Positions 22,956-23,474 of a stretch of 23,474 nt of DNA are shown here, piece after piece; the first letter of the stretch is position 1; each line of letters starts with the position of its first letter. This DNA comes from CAZGSN01 sp964371655. Lineage in GTDB: Bacteria; Desulfobacterota; Binatia; HRBIN30. A program made the translations under genes and the position numbers. The notes under the pieces were generated by a model. It did no database searches. It had not been told where the DNA came from and saw nothing but the letters and a program-made list of their open reading frames with translations. Location: NCBI GenBank assembly GCA_964371655.1, contig CAYJOD010000099.1, forward strand, positions 1-23,474, written 5' to 3'.

Positions 22956-23407
22956 CCGTTCGCCCTGAGGAGCCGCCGTCCTTTTGGCGGCGTCTCGAAG
23001 GGCGCCGCCGCCCTTGCACTCACGTCACACCATGGGTCAAAACAGCAAAGATGGCATTCTGGGTCTACATGCTCGAGTGCGCAGACCGGTCCTACTACAT
23101 CGGGCATACCGACAACTTGGAGAAGCGCATCGGCGAACATCAGAGTGGCGACCTTGGTGGGTACACGTCGACTCGGAGCCCCGTGCGAGTCGTTTTCACG
23201 CAGGACTTTTCGTCGCGCGCGCAAGCTCTCGCTGCCGAGCTGCAGATCAAAGGATGGAGCCGCAAGAACAAGCAGGCGCTGATTCGCGGTGACTGGGCCG
23301 AGATATCAATGCAGGCGCAACGCCGTACGCCCTTCCGACAATCGCAACCCCGGGCGGCGCCCTTCGAGACGGCCCCTGAAAAGATGGGGCCTCGTCAGGG
23401 CGAACGG
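22956..23407. mobile_element. GIY-YIG unit bounded by about 56-bp inverted hairpin repeats
   Basis: The left end 22956-23012 (ccgttcgccctga ... gtctcgaagggcg) and right end 23352-23407 are inverse copies. The outer parts are conserved while the apex stems differ but stay paired: gccgcc/ggcggc on the left, ggcccc/ggggcc on the right, both with a cttttg- or tcttttc-like loop. The repeat belongs to the ccctgag...gaaggg type also seen inside copy C near 14332-14358. The unit truncates the intI-like fragment. Confidence 0.6.
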
Positions 23408-23410
23408 TGA
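23051..23410 (+). CDS. GIY-YIG nuclease-family protein (UPF0213-like)
   Basis: A 119-residue single-domain GIY-YIG protein. The motif is VYMLECADRSYYIGHTDN (5-22), followed by the catalytic Arg26 (LEKRIGEH) and metal-binding Glu63 (AAELQIKGWSRKNKQALI), so the nuclease residues look intact. ATG 23051 is chosen by family alignment; the frame upstream runs through the left repeat. The natural domain ends near residue 85 (GDWAEI); the last 20 or so residues (RAAPFETAPEKM onward) and the stop are encoded by the right-hand repeat. Solitary domains of this type are widespread and mostly uncharacterised. The repeat packaging suggests a selfish unit whose nuclease might act on its own hairpins. Confidence 0.82.
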   Translation: MAFWVYMLECADRSYYIGHTDNLEKRIGEHQSGDLGGYTSTRSPVRVVFTQDFSSRAQALAAELQIKGWSRKNKQALIRGDWAEISMQAQRRTPFRQSQPRAAPFETAPEKMGPRQGER

Positions 23411-23433
23411 CTGTTCGCTCTCATCCTGAAAAC

Positions 23434-23474
23434 CTCGATTAGAACCGCGGATGAACACGGATGGACGCGGATTC
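23434..23474. repeat. Partial copy of the 'gaaccgcggatgaacacgga' repeat at the window end
   Basis: Matches the family at 5989-6025, 6114-6150 and 14280-14317; it is cut by the window edge. The bases between the GIY-YIG unit and this copy (23411-23433) show nothing. Confidence 0.65.

Noticed and set aside
22808..23224. Minus-strand 138-codon frame as a separate gene
   Set aside because: It runs antisense through the GIY-YIG gene and then reads the frameshifted part of the intI-like remnant (AEQVRA), so it is a shadow rather than a gene.

Overview
The window looks like chromosomal DNA from an uncultured, high-GC Gram-negative bacterium. Secreted Cys- and Pro-rich proteins, many FAD/FMN/SDR oxidoreductases of the kind seen with aromatic or steroid substrates, and dense families of short palindromic repeats would fit a deltaproteobacterium-like lineage such as Binatota or Myxococcota. 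That assignment is inference; no rRNA or marker gene is present, and I saw no tRNA, rRNA or CRISPR array.

Layout. 1-2 kb: a translationally coupled minus-strand pair, a CPBP-type membrane protein and an extended-SDR epimerase. 2.4-5.6 kb: two convergent exported proteins, one with eight Cys-rich modules joined by Pro-rich linkers and one with two InlB-like beta repeats, separated by a strong hairpin terminator. 5.6-12.5 kb: single-gene oxidoreductase units (an SDR, a fumarate-reductase-like flavoprotein, a second SDR, a 2-hydroxychromene-2-carboxylate isomerase-like protein, a nitroreductase), with gaps filled by palindromic repeats and by a four-helix-bundle (S23-type) gene boxed in by inverted repeats. 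12.7-14.2 kb: a GH51 arabinofuranosidase. 14.2-15.3 kb: a 1 kb repeat island holding a nested, MITE-like element. 15.3-16.0 kb: a DDN-type deazaflavin reductase-like protein and an orphan ribbon-helix-helix protein. 16.3-20.2 kb: an overlapping nuclease/ATPase operon of the SbcDC superfamily, closest in style to Bacillus YhaO/YhaN.

20.2-23.4 kb is the most interesting part. On the minus strand I read a small integron-like cassette array: a PIN protein with a 59-residue partner, a secreted protein, and a DUF4258-like/antitoxin-like pair, each followed by an attC-like imperfect palindrome (80, 57 and 81 bp). Beside it is a truncated, frameshifted remnant that reads as an integron-type tyrosine recombinase, cut off by a GIY-YIG gene packed between inverted hairpin repeats. 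At the other end lies a fragment resembling the C terminus of a retron-type reverse transcriptase.

A theme across the window is small repeat-bounded units. Several carry target-site-duplication-like flanks, and several supply the last codons and stop of adjacent genes. These readings rest on inspection by eye; no alignment, HMM or folding calculation was run.
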